This document shows, in pieces, positions 1-12,900 of a DNA stretch of 64,000 bases. Origin of the DNA: Dillenia suffruticosa (taxonomy: Eukaryota > Streptophyta > Magnoliopsida > Dilleniales > Dilleniaceae); the NCBI GenBank assembly GCA_033439265.1, contig JAVTVX010000019.1, positions 19,184,039 to 19,248,038 of the forward strand, read 5' to 3'. Each line of letters starts with the position of its first letter. Within the stretch, counting starts at the first letter, position 1. The translations under genes were made by a program, and so were the position numbers. The notes under the pieces are model-generated. The model did not search any database and had not been told where the DNA came from. It saw only the letters and a program-made list of their open reading frames with translations.

Positions 1-1194
1 GATTTTACATTGGGCTGGATTTAAACCATAATTTGTGCTTCGGAGCTTATGGTATTTGCTTGAGTTGTCTTAAAAAGAAAAGTTGGCATTGCTCTAAAAT
101 TAGTACCAATGAGCACTAAGGAAACCATGGGCATTGAGAGAAATGCATGCACGAAAGTTTTATCTATTTTTAAAACCTTTTTCATTTATAAAATATTTTA
201 ATATATTAAATTAATTAATATCTATATATAAAAGTATTATATTTTTTATATTTACAAATATTTTATCAAATGATCGATCCCAAATTTTAAGAATAAGACT
301 CAGATTTTTGTTGTTGTTGTATATTTACAAATTTTTCTGTCTTTAATGAACTACATGTTTATATAATTATAATATTTAATTTTTATATTATTTATCTTAT
401 AATTAATAATTACACATTTATTATTTTAAAATTTTATTATAAAATATGATTATTTTTAAAATAATTAATATTTATATAAAAATTATTATATTTATATTTT
501 TGCGTTTGCCTGTCATTTCTCCATATTGCCGTATCCATTTTTATTTTTATTTTTTGTACGGTCCAGATCGACACCAAAAAAAAACAAAAAAATAATAGCA
601 TGAGACATGGGCATGACAACTCAGACACATGTTTTCAAGTATTTCAGACCATAAATCTAACAACGTGGGGAGCAAAACCTGCACATTGGACATCTGTCTG
701 TATGGCCCCATATGTGTTTTGCCACAAATTGTTCTTTTTCTCCATAGGCCTTGTGAATAAAATTCAATTGCGTTTTTTAATACACATCTCGTTATAACAT
801 ATTAACCAAATAAAAAAAAAATTATTTCTTCGATTGAAAAAAGAGAAAAAAAATCATAAAAAATTTTCCACAGAAGTAAGGGATCGAGCATAATGCCATG
901 CTTTGAATGCTTGTGAGCTGCTAATGTCACGGGCGGCTTAAGAAGTACGATCATTTTTCCATGGATGGGGTCACTGTTTACCGGAAGAGAATCAACTGGA
1001 ACATCAGCCTTCTGCCCGGACATCAATTGATTGGGGGGGACCAAATTTTCTGGGTCCAATATTATGATATTTTATTTTTTTAATAAGAGATTTCGATTTT
1101 AAACCCTATAAATGGTAAAAAAAGATTTGAAAGAATAAAGCTATAAAATAAATTTTACAGTATTCAAATCAGATTAATCGAGTAAAATTTTTAA

Positions 1195-1231
<37 letters not shown>

Positions 1232-3081
1232 AGAGATGAGAGGGCCTAATATAAAGTAGGCTGAGAAATGATAGTCGATGCCTTAATATTATTGGGTTGT
1301 TGGGCCGAGCTAGCTGGACATCGCTTGTCCGGGCACGGCAAATAACTGGTGTTGATTGAATTTAGTATTTTTACAGCAGACACTTATCCAATAAAATTTG
1401 ATATTAAATTTTTTAATTATAATTTTAAGTTCAATTTATGAATTGAGTATAGAGTAGATTAATTGAGAGGGTAGCTTTTTAAATAAATCATTATAAATTT
1501 CGGATCAAATTAATTAGAATATAATTCTGAATACCGATTGATATAGTAAAAAAATAGAATTTAGTATCTCTTATTTTTTTTTTATTTTAAAAACCAATCA
1601 ATATTTAAAATCATATTTTAACGAATTCAATTTAAATATTATCAGACTCATTTTAAGAAAAGACTTTCACAAATTAATTTTTTTATTTCTAAATTTTGAA
1701 TCCGAAATTTAGTTAAGAGATTTAATATTTTTACCCATTAAACCGACTGTGCATTGGTAATTTGGTATCTCAATGTACTGTAAATTTAGAGATAAAATAC
1801 TAAACTTTTTTAATCAAAATCTGAAATTTTAGTTTTTAAAATAGAAAAATAAGACTCCGAGAGAGTCCATTCCTAAATTGAATTCTACAATATTTGAATC
1901 ACATTGTTTACTACTCTAGACACCGGTGATCAAGTAAAAAAAAAAATAATCATAAAAATTTATATAATTATAGAAATTAAATATATGTGCATATAATTGT
2001 ATACTAATGTAAGAATATTTATTTTTTTTAGAATATGATTGTAGAATACTTTATTTCCATAAGATATGATTATTTTTATTTTAAAAATGATAATTTTATT
2101 TATATATCTGGAGACAGAAGTGATAATTTCCTGTAGCGCAGGTCTCTGCCTGGCCCCAATCGACCGAGATTCCTCTTCTTTCAGAATTGCTTATAATGCT
2201 AGCACCACTACTGAAACAAATACTGACTGGAACGTGAACGTGAATGCCATTTTCAAGTGAAGGTCCAACGCAATTTGCAAGTCTGCTTAACTATATTGGA
2301 GATGAAAGGCTTTAATTTATAAGAAAACCCTGGCTTGATGAGCAACTCAACATTTTGTTTTTCTTCTTATTTTTGGGCAGCGTGGATGAGAATTCGCTTA
2401 GTGCAATAGAATATCCTTGCTTGTGCATAATGTTTGATGACACCATGGCTTCATGGTTGTCTAGTTCTATTTTCTTTGGTATTCAGAATAATAATCCAAT
2501 TAAACCGACTCTAGTCAGACTTTATATAGAGGGAGTTCTCCAAATATAATTTTTCCTATTCACAAGATTCAAAACTGTGTTTTGATTAAGAAATCTAGTT
2601 TTCTTATTACTAAGTCAACTATTCATTGATATATATATAGACGTGTGTGTGTGTGTGTGTGTCTCAACAAGAATGCTTTTGGCTATTACAAAAAGTATCC
2701 TTGTCTCCTAGCTTTTGTCTCTTGTTCATTTGGACACTATGATGCTACATTGAATTTTTTGTACATCAAGTTGATACAGAACAGAACATAATCCAAAGTT
2801 TTGTTCCATGAATGCCAAAGAGGATGGAAAGATCGACCATTTAATTGCAAGCACAATGTTTACATACGCATAGCTAAAGCTATTGACACAAGTTATCATT
2901 ACAGGAAATGACAAAAGTAAGGCTAGGCTACATGACATGACCGCTACGCCACGTCTTCATAAGCAAAAGAGCAAGCAGATATTTGTAGCGGTGGAGTCAA
3001 AAGGCTTACCGAGCAACTGCTAAGCAACGTTTATAAGCTTACAAACAGAACATGTAACTATCATAATGGGAACCTTTCTCC
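1..3081. other. AT-rich intergenic flank, no supported gene
   Basis: I see no credible coding exon here; the open frames are short and have no recognisable motif. The stretch holds a long poly-A tract near 1200-1230, a (GT)n microsatellite near 2644-2662, and two diverged members of a dispersed repeat near 1690-1760 and 2575-2630. Those two share the pattern 'attaagaga/aaatct...acc/tcaactattcattgg' with a third copy near 10470-10530. Family and boundaries are not resolved. Confidence 0.5.
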
Positions 3082-3087
3082 TATAAA
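3082..3087 (+). promoter_or_regulatory. TATA box of the chitinase gene
   Basis: TATAAA lies 97 bp before the chitinase ATG in an otherwise mixed-composition promoter, a normal spacing for a plant gene with a 5' leader of about 60-70 bases. Assignment is by position and motif only. Confidence 0.55.
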
Positions 3088-3178
3088 ATCTACTACCTCT
3101 TCAGCGCTTGAGCATCAGCAACATAGATTGCAAAACACACATTCTCATTAGTTCTGGCATAGAAAATCAGGCGTCTAA

Positions 3179-4075
<897 letters not shown>

Positions 4076-4199
4076 AGAAAGGAATTTGGTGATCATTTCA
4101 TAGAACCATTTATGTGAATGGTGTACTACACATATGTTTGTGGATCTTATGTATATGTTATCTACATAAGTAAAAATGCTTCTTCTATGATTTTATGAA

Positions 4200-5400
4200 T
4201 AATTTGACTGCAGTTGTTATTGAATTTCTCGTCTTTGGCTGTCTTTTGTTCCTTTCTTTTCATTCCCTTGCACCCAAATCAAACACTTCTTAGGTGTTGT
4301 TAGAAACGTTATTTTCATTAGCTTTCATCAACTAGTTTGCCATCATAAAGAACAAACCCATACCTAACTGTGGGTTGTTTGGATAGAGTACAATACTATG
4401 AATCAAAAATCAATTTGTTTTTAGAAAGAAAGTATTCCTCTCTTAATTATTATTATTATTATTTTATGTAAAGGTTTGTTAAAACCGAAAAGGGCTCAAA
4501 TCTCAATGTCATAGGCAAATCACTCCTAAAGCATGATTTTCTTAAATTTAGATTTTATAATTTTTAATTAAATTTTTATTAATCGTTGCTCACATAAATT
4601 ATTGTTGCTGAATAAAAAATGTTACACCAATTAACACTTGTTAATGTAGGTAGAATGGATACGTTCGTCTCTTAATTAGGTCAGTAGTTCGACTCTCCCT
4701 GAGTATGGAAAAAATAATATTGGGAAACCCGTCCTACAAAGTGTGTCCTGTAACGATTGATCCAGATTAATCGAGACAAAACTCTACATATTAAGTGGTG
4801 ATCGAGTCACTATAAAAATAAAATAAGAATCATACACATGGACCTTTAGAAAACTGGGGCCACTTTTGAGCCAGGGGAATAGCATTATTAGTTTAAACTT
4901 TTTTTCCTTTTTTGTCCAATGGGCTCGAAAGCCCTTAACATTGAACCCAAAACAAATACCAATCATTAATCAATAAGGCTCAAACCACCCAAAATCTGAA
5001 AAAACAAAAATAAAACTCAAGTTGGCACACAATTATTATTATTTTTTTTGATTAACCACTTATATCGATAAATATATTAGATCTGACTAAATTTGATTTT
5101 AATTAGATTAGGTCATTAAAAAACAAAAACTCTTCCGACATATATTTTTGTTTTACACAAAACTCAAATATGAGATTTTGTTTAATAGAACCTGTACCCA
5201 ACCATTGAACAATTAGGCATTGCTAGTTGGACACATACTTGTCCCAAATCAGAGAGTTACAATACAAAAAATATCATAATATGACTCCAAATACTTATTA
5301 TAAATATAAAAAAATACAAAAAACAAAACAACGACACTAAGCATGCCCAGCAAACGAAAACGATGCAATTTAATTAGGATTGGGCAAATATGTGGGCCTG
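4200..5400. other. Intergenic, AT-rich, SINE-bearing
   Basis: Apart from the SINE-like repeat, this is simple AT-rich spacer with (TTA)n near 4447-4465. No coding exon is supported. Confidence 0.4.
4640..4815 (+). repeat. SINE-like tRNA-derived repeat
   Basis: A head with 'taggtagaatgg' (box A-like) and 'tagttcgactc' (box B-like RNA polymerase III motif) is followed by a body with 'gggaaacccgtcctac' and 'gattaatcgagac'. A minus-strand relative with the same body lies near 45500-45690 and a related head lies at 37821. Target duplications are not resolved at this copy. Confidence 0.5.
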
Positions 5401-5449
5401 AATTATGGGCCTGTCTTGAACTTCTAGGCCCATCATCTTCAACTACTTC

Positions 5450-7890
5450 GGGACCATCTCTCTCTCTCTCCCCCCGGGTTTCGTTTCAATCAATTTTTTG
5501 AATTACGAATTTTACTTGAACTCAAATTTCTTGCAAACAACAGAAGAATGAAAGTCATTTCCTTTCTAAAAAAAAAATCTTTTAAGTTGTGCAGTGATGA
5601 GGTAAATCTTTAATTTTCTCTCCCTTTTTTGTGTTCTCTTGTTATTCTGTGAAATATATTTCCGAAGTTAATCCCTTTCTGGGTATTTCTAAGTATGAAA
5701 CGTATGAGTTTGGAATTTTGGGTTAAGGCTTCTGGGTATCAATGAACTGTTTGTTTAATGTGCCATGTGAAACATTGGAGAATAGTTTAACGTCTTTAAT
5801 ACATGATGATATGGGTGATAGCATCGTGTGTGTGTGTGAGAGAGATGACCTCAACCCAGTAACAGTGGAATATGTGAAATCAAGGCCCTAATTCTCTTGC
5901 CGAAGAGTTTCATTGAAAGGGTAGTTCCCCAAACAGGCTTCGTGCAAGCAGGAAGTATCAAGCGTATTTCTTTCAAAGCATGGCACGCACCTATGCTGTG
6001 TGGCTAGCAATAGTTTGTCTATGGGGCAGATTCTGACCAAGTTTTCCCACTTAACATCTCGAGTGTGCAGAGACTTTTTATCCATTGAAATCTTTGTCAT
6101 TAATTCATGCCTGCATTGTGATTATCTCTAGCTTATTCCAGCTCTCTCCACACCCATGATAGTTGATTGCAGTCATGTTATCTAGTTTGCAAGAAGGATG
6201 CCGTGAGGCAAAGAAACTCTTGAAAAGAATATCTGCTGAATATAAATATGAAACCGGAAAACGTAGAATGATGTCAAATGCAGAATTAAGTTCATTAGTC
6301 ATGACAAAGGGATAATTAGCGCACTTCTGCGGTTCTGCAGACATGGGTGTATAGAAACTCATGAAACATATATAGGATTTTTTAAAATCCCCTCCCCCCC
6401 CCCCCCCCCCCCGCCAAAAAAAAGCCTCAGTTGGATTAAATGGTTTGCTCTTCCAAGATCAAGAGTTATGATATGACCCTTTGAAATCATTGTATAGAAA
6501 ATAGCCCGTTTAAGTTTCACAGGCTGAACCCTTGAGCTTCTGCAGTTAGCCATTTCTTCTCCCTCAAGGTGTGTTATCACTGTTATTCCTTTGCAACTGC
6601 ATCATGTGCTTCTGACGATTGGCCAGCTCCAAAAGATTCAATGGCCACATCTCTTACCTCGAAATGTGTCTGGTGATTCATCTCTTCTTGTTTGACAGGA
6701 AAACCTTTTCTTGCTAAGCACAAAATAAAGTACAAAAAAAAGGACTCTGACCCACTCTGAAGTGCAATAGGAAAGTCCTCGCATTCTTCCAAAGGTAAAT
6801 CAGTGAACTGCATGTGTGCTTCTTCCTTTTCCTTCTTTAATTTTGTCTAATGGTACGACTTAAGTTCTTCTCTGTACCTTGATGTGATTTTATTTGTCTG
6901 ACCATGTGAATACGTCTTCTCTTCCAAATGAACCATCAATCATCTGGCAAGGTTGTTAGTACCATTTTGGCTTTTCTTGTTCTTGTTATGCAAGAATGCA
7001 GATGACTGCCAAATTGCATTACTGAGTAAAAAGACAGTTAAAATTTTTCTAGCTCCTTTTGGACTGGTGGAAATGCGATTCAGGGCTTCTGTTTTTAACG
7101 TTCATGTGATTATGGTATTTTGATTTGTTCTTTCGAGCTCTCTTTCCAGCTGGGATTCATCTTCTAATATAGTCTGAAGCATGTAATTCTTGTTCTGGAC
7201 CTGTTATTATTATTATAATTATTTTTTAATAAACCACCGGTATCCAGTAACCTCGTTGGACCCGACTATATTGATTCATCTTGGCATTGAGATCATTGAT
7301 TCTAGAAAGTTGTGGCCCATCTTTAGCTTCTGATCAATCTCCACGTTAAAATGTTTCTTTTTCCTACCAATCTGTGATGTCCTGGACCTGTTATTGGACT
7401 ATTATTTGACTGCTGTCAATTAAGACAGATGGAAACAACAAAACTTTTCCTTGGCTTACAAATTCTTTTTTACATTGTCAGGAATCCAACTGTCACCAGT
7501 GAGAAAGGTGGGGAATTACGAAGTTATATCTGTCCTGTTTTTCTTACAGATACACTACTTTGACCAATTTGAGGAAGTGGATGCAACTGTTTCAACTTCA
7601 GTACCTGCTTGATAGTAGGACTTGTAAGTTAAAACTAATTAACTGTGCAAGAAAATTGTGTTTCAAAGTATTTCCTGTGCCATTGTTGATGAAATTACTG
7701 ATGTTTAATGATAGAAGTTGTTTATTCTGCTTAATTTGTAGCATCTTCACATTTAATTGGAGAATCTTATATACATTTTCTTGGTATCATTACAGCAGCC
7801 ATTGATGACTCAAGTGACCTCTTAATCCTAATTTCTTATCATATAAATCCGTTGTTTTTGGTCTAGGGGGCAGAGTGTCGCAAAATGTAA
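5450..7890. other. Transcribed-looking region with unassigned candidate exons
   Basis: A CT-rich stretch near 5458-5470 resembles a plant 5' leader. It is followed by a short open exon at 5549-5602 (ATGAAAGTC..., 18 codons) ending at a good GTAAAT donor. A second open segment at about 7551-7613 follows a strong TTCTTACAG acceptor, reads IHYFDQFEEVDATVSTSVPA and then stops. The two are in compatible phase 0 but no connecting exons are certain. On the minus strand, 6735-6845 reads like an exon (motifs KLKKEKEEAH and LPLEECEDFP) after an AG acceptor. I do not recognise a family for any of these. The region also holds a C-run near 6393-6412. It may be a non-coding transcript, a pseudogene or a small gene. 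Confidence 0.2.
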
Positions 7891-7892
7891 CA

Positions 7893-8378
7893 TCAAGCAT
7901 TAGACATGTAACCGGGCCGGGCCGGGCCCGGTCCGGTCCGGTTCAAGGGCGGTTCCAGGAACCGCGGGCCGGGCTGGCTGCGGTTCCTAGGTCAGTCCGG
8001 GCCGGTTCCAAAATTTTTTTTGCTTGAACCGGCCCGGCCCGCTGGACCGGAACCGGCGGGCCGGTTCACACCGGGCCGGGCCGGTTTGGCCAAGCAAGGA
8101 GGGCGAAAATTTTTAAAAAAATTCAAAAAAAAAAAAAGGGTCAAAGAGCCGTTGGAACCGGCCGGGCCGGGCTGGTTCCGGGCCGGTTCCATATCCGGGC
8201 CGGTTCCGGGCCGGTTCACGGTTCCAAAAACCCTTGAATCGGCCCGGCCGCTACAGTACCCCCGGTCGGTCCGGTTCGGTTACTGTAGCACCGGGCCGGT
8301 TCACGTGCCGGGCTTTTTCCGGGCCGGCCGGGCCGGTTTTCGGGCCCAAACCGGCACGGGCTCTTCTCTATCAAGCAT
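7893..8378. repeat. 8-bp target-site duplication flanking the hAT element
   Basis: The identical octamers TCAAGCAT at 7893-7900 and 8371-8378 abut the element ends exactly, which fixes both boundaries and suggests a fairly recent insertion. Confidence 0.85.
7901..8370. mobile_element. Non-autonomous hAT transposon, 470 bp, GC-rich
   Basis: The element is bounded by perfect 8-bp direct repeats TCAAGCAT at 7893-7900 and 8371-8378, the length made by hAT transposases. The termini are imperfect inverted repeats: left TAGACATG..., right end read inward TAGAGAAG..., about 14 of 20 positions matching. The interior is packed with CCGGGCCGG/CCGGTTC subterminal-type repeats on both sides of a short A-rich core (8108-8138). 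There is no transposase. It stands out sharply in base composition from the AT-rich surroundings and creates long spurious open frames on both strands. It lies about 0.75 kb upstream of the MAKR6-like gene. Confidence 0.85.
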
Positions 8379-9063
8379 CATTGTGCATTAAGCTTGTACG
8401 GCTGTTGCTTACTTTAATATTGTAGCCACCATAAGTTTCCAGTGGATATATGACAATTTCTGATTTTTTTCTAGCCTTCTTGATTGTTAATTCATCTCAG
8501 AAGTGCTAGCAGTTTCTTTTATTTTGTATTTCGTCTAAGGTTTAGGGACCCATTTGCTATTGTAGCTTTCGGGTCTTTTAGGAAAGACCCCCAACTTTTT
8601 ACAAAATTGCTTCTAGAGCAATGATTTAATTATTGTTAAATAGTTTCTAGAACAACGTTGACAATTAGGGTTTTTTTTTTTAAAAGAAAAAAATGTGATC
8701 ACAACATACATACCGGGTGGGATTCTACTTAGGGCTAACCAAGTATTACTAGCATCTTTGGCAGTGGAAATCGAATATTGGAAAAGTTATCCTTTTTTTA
8801 ATCTTTTAGAAACCTTCTTGAAACAAACAAAGCAATATTATGATAATAATGAACTACATGTTTGAGGAGAGAATGACATATGGGAGAATAACATGTTCTC
8901 GTCATACATGTGAAAGTTTTATCACGTCTACTCTGTATTTTGTTACTTGTGTCTGTCCTAGCCCAGAAGAGTAGAGAATAAATGGTGAACTCCTTAAGTA
9001 ATTTCATGCTTACTCATTTTTAAGATTTCTTCACGTGACTCACAAGTCAACCCATTTAGTGAG
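8379..9063. other. Upstream region of the MAKR6-like gene
   Basis: No gene is seen. This AT-rich stretch between the hAT insertion and the TATA box at 9064 should contain the promoter. Poly-T/poly-A tracts near 8670-8690 are the only conspicuous simple sequence. Confidence 0.4.
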
Positions 9064-9069
9064 TATATA
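9064..9069 (+). promoter_or_regulatory. TATA box of the MAKR6-like gene
   Basis: TATATA within 'gagtatatagagc' lies 62 bp upstream of the ATG, giving a predicted start near 9095 and a leader of about 30 bases rich in C and T, typical of plant core promoters. Confidence 0.6.
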
Positions 9070-9125
9070 GAGCTCTTCTTCCTTCATTTGCCTCAGACCT
9101 CAACACTTTACACTTCTTACCTGTC

Positions 9126-9860
9126 ATGGAATCCTCTGAAGCACTTGCAATTGAGAGCTTTTCAAATAGTTGGTTGACTAATGCCAAGCCTTCTTTTGAT
9201 GCTCTGGACCAACCTCTTAGAACATCTTTTGACTGCACTGGATCCTCCTCAAAGAAATTCTTTGAAGAAGCTCAGAATTTCAAGTTTGATGTTCCAACAT
9301 CTCAGTACCACCGAGCTCAGCTTCATGCTGATGAGCTCTTCTCCAATGGCTTCATCGTTCCTTTCTTTGTTGACCCGTCAAGAATAGGGGCATTTAACAC
9401 TGCAAAATCCCTCAGGGCCAAGCCTGCTTCTGCACGATCCTCAAGAACTGCTTTGCCATCTGTTCAAATTAATTGCCACTTCCTAGGAATATGGCGAAGA
9501 TCATCAAAAATATTGCTCAAGTATCTAGGATTTCTTGCTCCTTCATGCCAAAAGCTAGGAGCTCCAGGAAAGCATAACAGAGTAGAAAGTGTTGATTCAA
9601 AAGTATGGGAAGTTAAAAGCTGGGCGGGTTCACCAATAGTAGCTCCACGAAGAAGTATTTCCTATTCTGAAGGTAATGGACACGAAATGGAGAGCTCAAT
9701 CTATGATGCAGTTCTGCACTGCAAAAAATCAAGAGGTATGTTGTTGCTAAATTAATTTATTACAAGTACAGTGCTCATTTTGTACTTAATCTTTGTTCTG
9801 TCTCTGATTTCTCTCTCTCCCCCCCCCCCCTTTCTTCTCTCTCTGCTGGTAGAAAGATAA
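9126..9860 (+). CDS. MAKR6: Probable membrane-associated kinase regulator 6
   Basis: MAKR proteins are small, disordered plasma-membrane-associated regulators of receptor kinases (relatives of BKI1). Exon 1 (9126-9735) encodes 203 residues with the MAKR6 hallmarks: an N-terminal 'IESFSNSWL' block, 'FKFDVPTSQ' and 'HADELFSNGFIVPFFVDPS' near residues 55-85, a basic serine-rich middle, and the C-terminal 'SSIYDAVLHCKKS' block. A GTATGT donor at 9736 and a long pyrimidine tract with acceptor at 9851-9852 define a 117-bp intron. The short second exon then supplies only Glu, Arg and a stop (9858-9860), about 205 residues. A cryptic acceptor at 9856 would give a tail of about 13 residues, and intron retention would end the protein at 209. 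Family from recognition of the conserved blocks; function from the family. Confidence 0.75.
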
Positions 9861-9999
9861 AGACGGAGCTAGATCAGCATTCAGAGGAGAAAGGTGAAAA
9901 GAGGAGCTTTGAAAGTGCACGGTGAATATCAACCAAGCACTGACAAGATCTTGATCTCTCTTCTTCCTACCTCTTGGATGTTGAACTACTGATGTGTTC

Positions 10000-12900
10000 A
10001 GATGCACATTTGTGGTATTTCCTATCTGTAAAAAAGATTTAAAAGAAAAGAAAATTATAGCCTGAAAACGTTGCTTGCTTTGTTATTGCCTTGTATCACA
10101 AAACTGATGATTAATTGTTCATCAGAACATTTAAAATCCTGCCTGAGAGTGGACTACTTGGGAAGTCTATGAGAATTTTCTTTTTCCCTTTTTAGCAAAA
10201 TTAGAATAATTTGTTCCAAAAGTACTAATTGCAAAACCCATTTGGGTATCAATGTTCTAGATTCCATTGTCCCTTTTGCGCTCTTCTCTTTTCTCCTTTC
10301 TTTATTTTTTCTTTTCATATGAAAGTATTTCAAGTCTCATATATTATTTTAATAGAATTTTAACTCTTTTTTTGATTACTACACAGTCATATTTCAAATA
10401 ATACAATTCAAACATTCGTAGAATTTATTTAGGAGAAAGGTTCTCCCAGTGTAAACTTATTTTCAAATTTCAAAGCTGAAACTTGATTAAGAGATATAAT
10501 ACCATATTTCACTAGATTGACTATTCGTCGGATGGGTGGGTGCACTCTAATTATATAGAAAGGGACGGCAAAGGCGAATCCCGTCACAGAAGTGCATAAC
10601 TTTGTTCATTTTACTGCATAATGGTTAGATTGAACGTTATTTGCCCTTTTATCTTTTGTTTTTTTTTCGCAATTTTCTCTCTTTTTTTCCCCTTTGTTTC
10701 TTCTTTTCATCTAAAGATAGCTAAGCCACACTTTCGTATTCATAAATTTCAAAAAAACTGTAACTTAAAAAATTCATGTACCAATTTCATAGAATTTTAC
10801 CAACTGAATTATCAGAATTTCGCCGACCCTTTTTGCTCCTTTTTCTCTCTTGGGTGGGTGCATTCAAATTACAGAGAAAAAGGAAGGGCAAAGGTGAATC
10901 TTGTTGCAAATGTGGAGCAACTTTCTGCATTCTACTGCATAATGGTGAGATCGAACCAGATGTCCCTCACATGGCTTTGTTTCGTCCTCGGTGTTATCTT
11001 GTGACATTCCTGTGCTTTCACGGTCACCAGGTCAACCTTTAATTCATATTGTCCACCATTTGAAAGCAGCAGGAAACATTTTTATTTGAGACTGCGTGAT
11101 CATGACATAACCAATGACGTTGGCGCATGAATATTGTACAAGGAGAAAACCACAAGAACATCAGAACAACCAACTCTGAGTTTCAACTAGTTAGTATTAG
11201 TAGTATGCTGCTACCCTATTCACATTTAATGAAGCCAAAGAGGGATATTGTGACTTGTAGTCTTTTGCTTGTCTTCTAAATTTGTTGATTCTGGACTTTC
11301 CTAGGTCTTCATTTGTAAGCCAAAGAGGGGATAGCTACCCCTCTGAATTTTTTTTTTCTTTAAAATTATATGTATGATTTTAGAAATTACAAACCTAAAT
11401 TTTCCTGTAAAAACTATATCCCCAATTTCCTTGAAATATAACCCCAAGTACATGTGTTTTGCCCTCAATGCAAATTTCTGGTTTTGCATCTCACAGTGGC
11501 CATCTGTAATTTGAACTGAACATTTGATGGTGGGTGAGGGTAGCTACCTAAAAATGAAGAAAATTTTGATGCAAAAAAGAGAAAGGAAATACAAAATACC
11601 TTGGAAAACAAGGAACATAAAGAATTATAATTCAATTACAGTAATGGTCAGTGATGTTGCATATGATTTTAAAATATATTTTTTTTAAAATAATATTTTA
11701 AACATATTTTAATTTTAGTTTTAATTTTAAAAATAAAATAAAATTAAAGAAAATAAAATAAATGATAATTATAGTTTTAATTTTAGAAAATAAAATAAAA
11801 TATTAAAAATATTAATTTAAAAATATTTTTATCATTGGTAAAATTATCAATTATATGATTTTTATTCTGAAATATATACTCACCAAATATTAACAATTGT
11901 AATCATAGCCATTCAAATAGTTGATATCATACTCTGATTCCAATTTCGATTTCTAAGATTTTTTATTTCGATTCTGATTCTGATTTCTGAGTGCGAATCA
12001 AATGCCATCTTAGAATACCAAAACCTCAAAAACCTAGTTAGGATTGGAGTGGATCCATGATGAACATAAATTTAGAAGGCAGGGAATTATATTTTTTTCT
12101 CTTATAATTTGTATCTATTTCTCTTAATAGTATTGGTTCAAAAGAATTAGAATTAGTGAATTGTATTTACCATAATCTCCCACATAATTTTGAAAATATT
12201 TCTATGTATCAAAATCTACAATTTATATATCATTAACTAATTCAGTTAATAAAACTTCTTACGAATGAATTTTTAAAAATTAAAATTTTATCTACACGGT
12301 TAAAATGTTTTCGATAGATAAATCAAAAGGGTGTACAACTCAAACACTTGGAGCAAAAAATATTGCTTCCTACTACTTGATTTTCTACACATATTGGACA
12401 TATTGGACATATTGGACATATTGATCAAGGATTAAAAAATTTAAAAATTAAAAATAATAGACAACAATTAGCTCCTTCCCTTTTTTGGGGTTCTTAAAAA
12501 ATAATTAGTTAAAACATCAATTCATTCTTATCACTTGCCCTCATAATTGGGGGTCCAATGGCTAAAAATCATTCCTTATCTTGATTATTCTATTTGCTAG
12601 CCTGATGGATTTGTGCTCAGCTTGTGTTTAACAATTCACATCACATGACAACATAGTACTAGACGGACAAGAGACATGTACAAAGAAAAACAGCATGCGA
12701 GAGGGGGTGGTTTTGATGAGTTGGTCACGTGAGAATAAGTGAGACAATGTAGGTAACATGGACAAACTTTGCTGGAAGAAGCTGCCAGAGCTACAAGCTC
12801 GGCCTCCGCTACTTCCGCATTCTCTAATTTATGTTACTTTGTATTATTTTGACTTTAATTTTGTTAAAATTAAATACAATAATGACATATTATGATCAAT

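Noticed and set aside
2066-2549. Two 64-codon plus-strand frames upstream of the chitinase
   Set aside because: No motif, no promoter and no splice context; the composition is like the surrounding spacer.
8020-8391. 123-codon open frame and overlapping frames on both strands
   Set aside because: They are translations of the GC-rich CCGG repeats of the hAT element; stop codons are simply rare in that composition.
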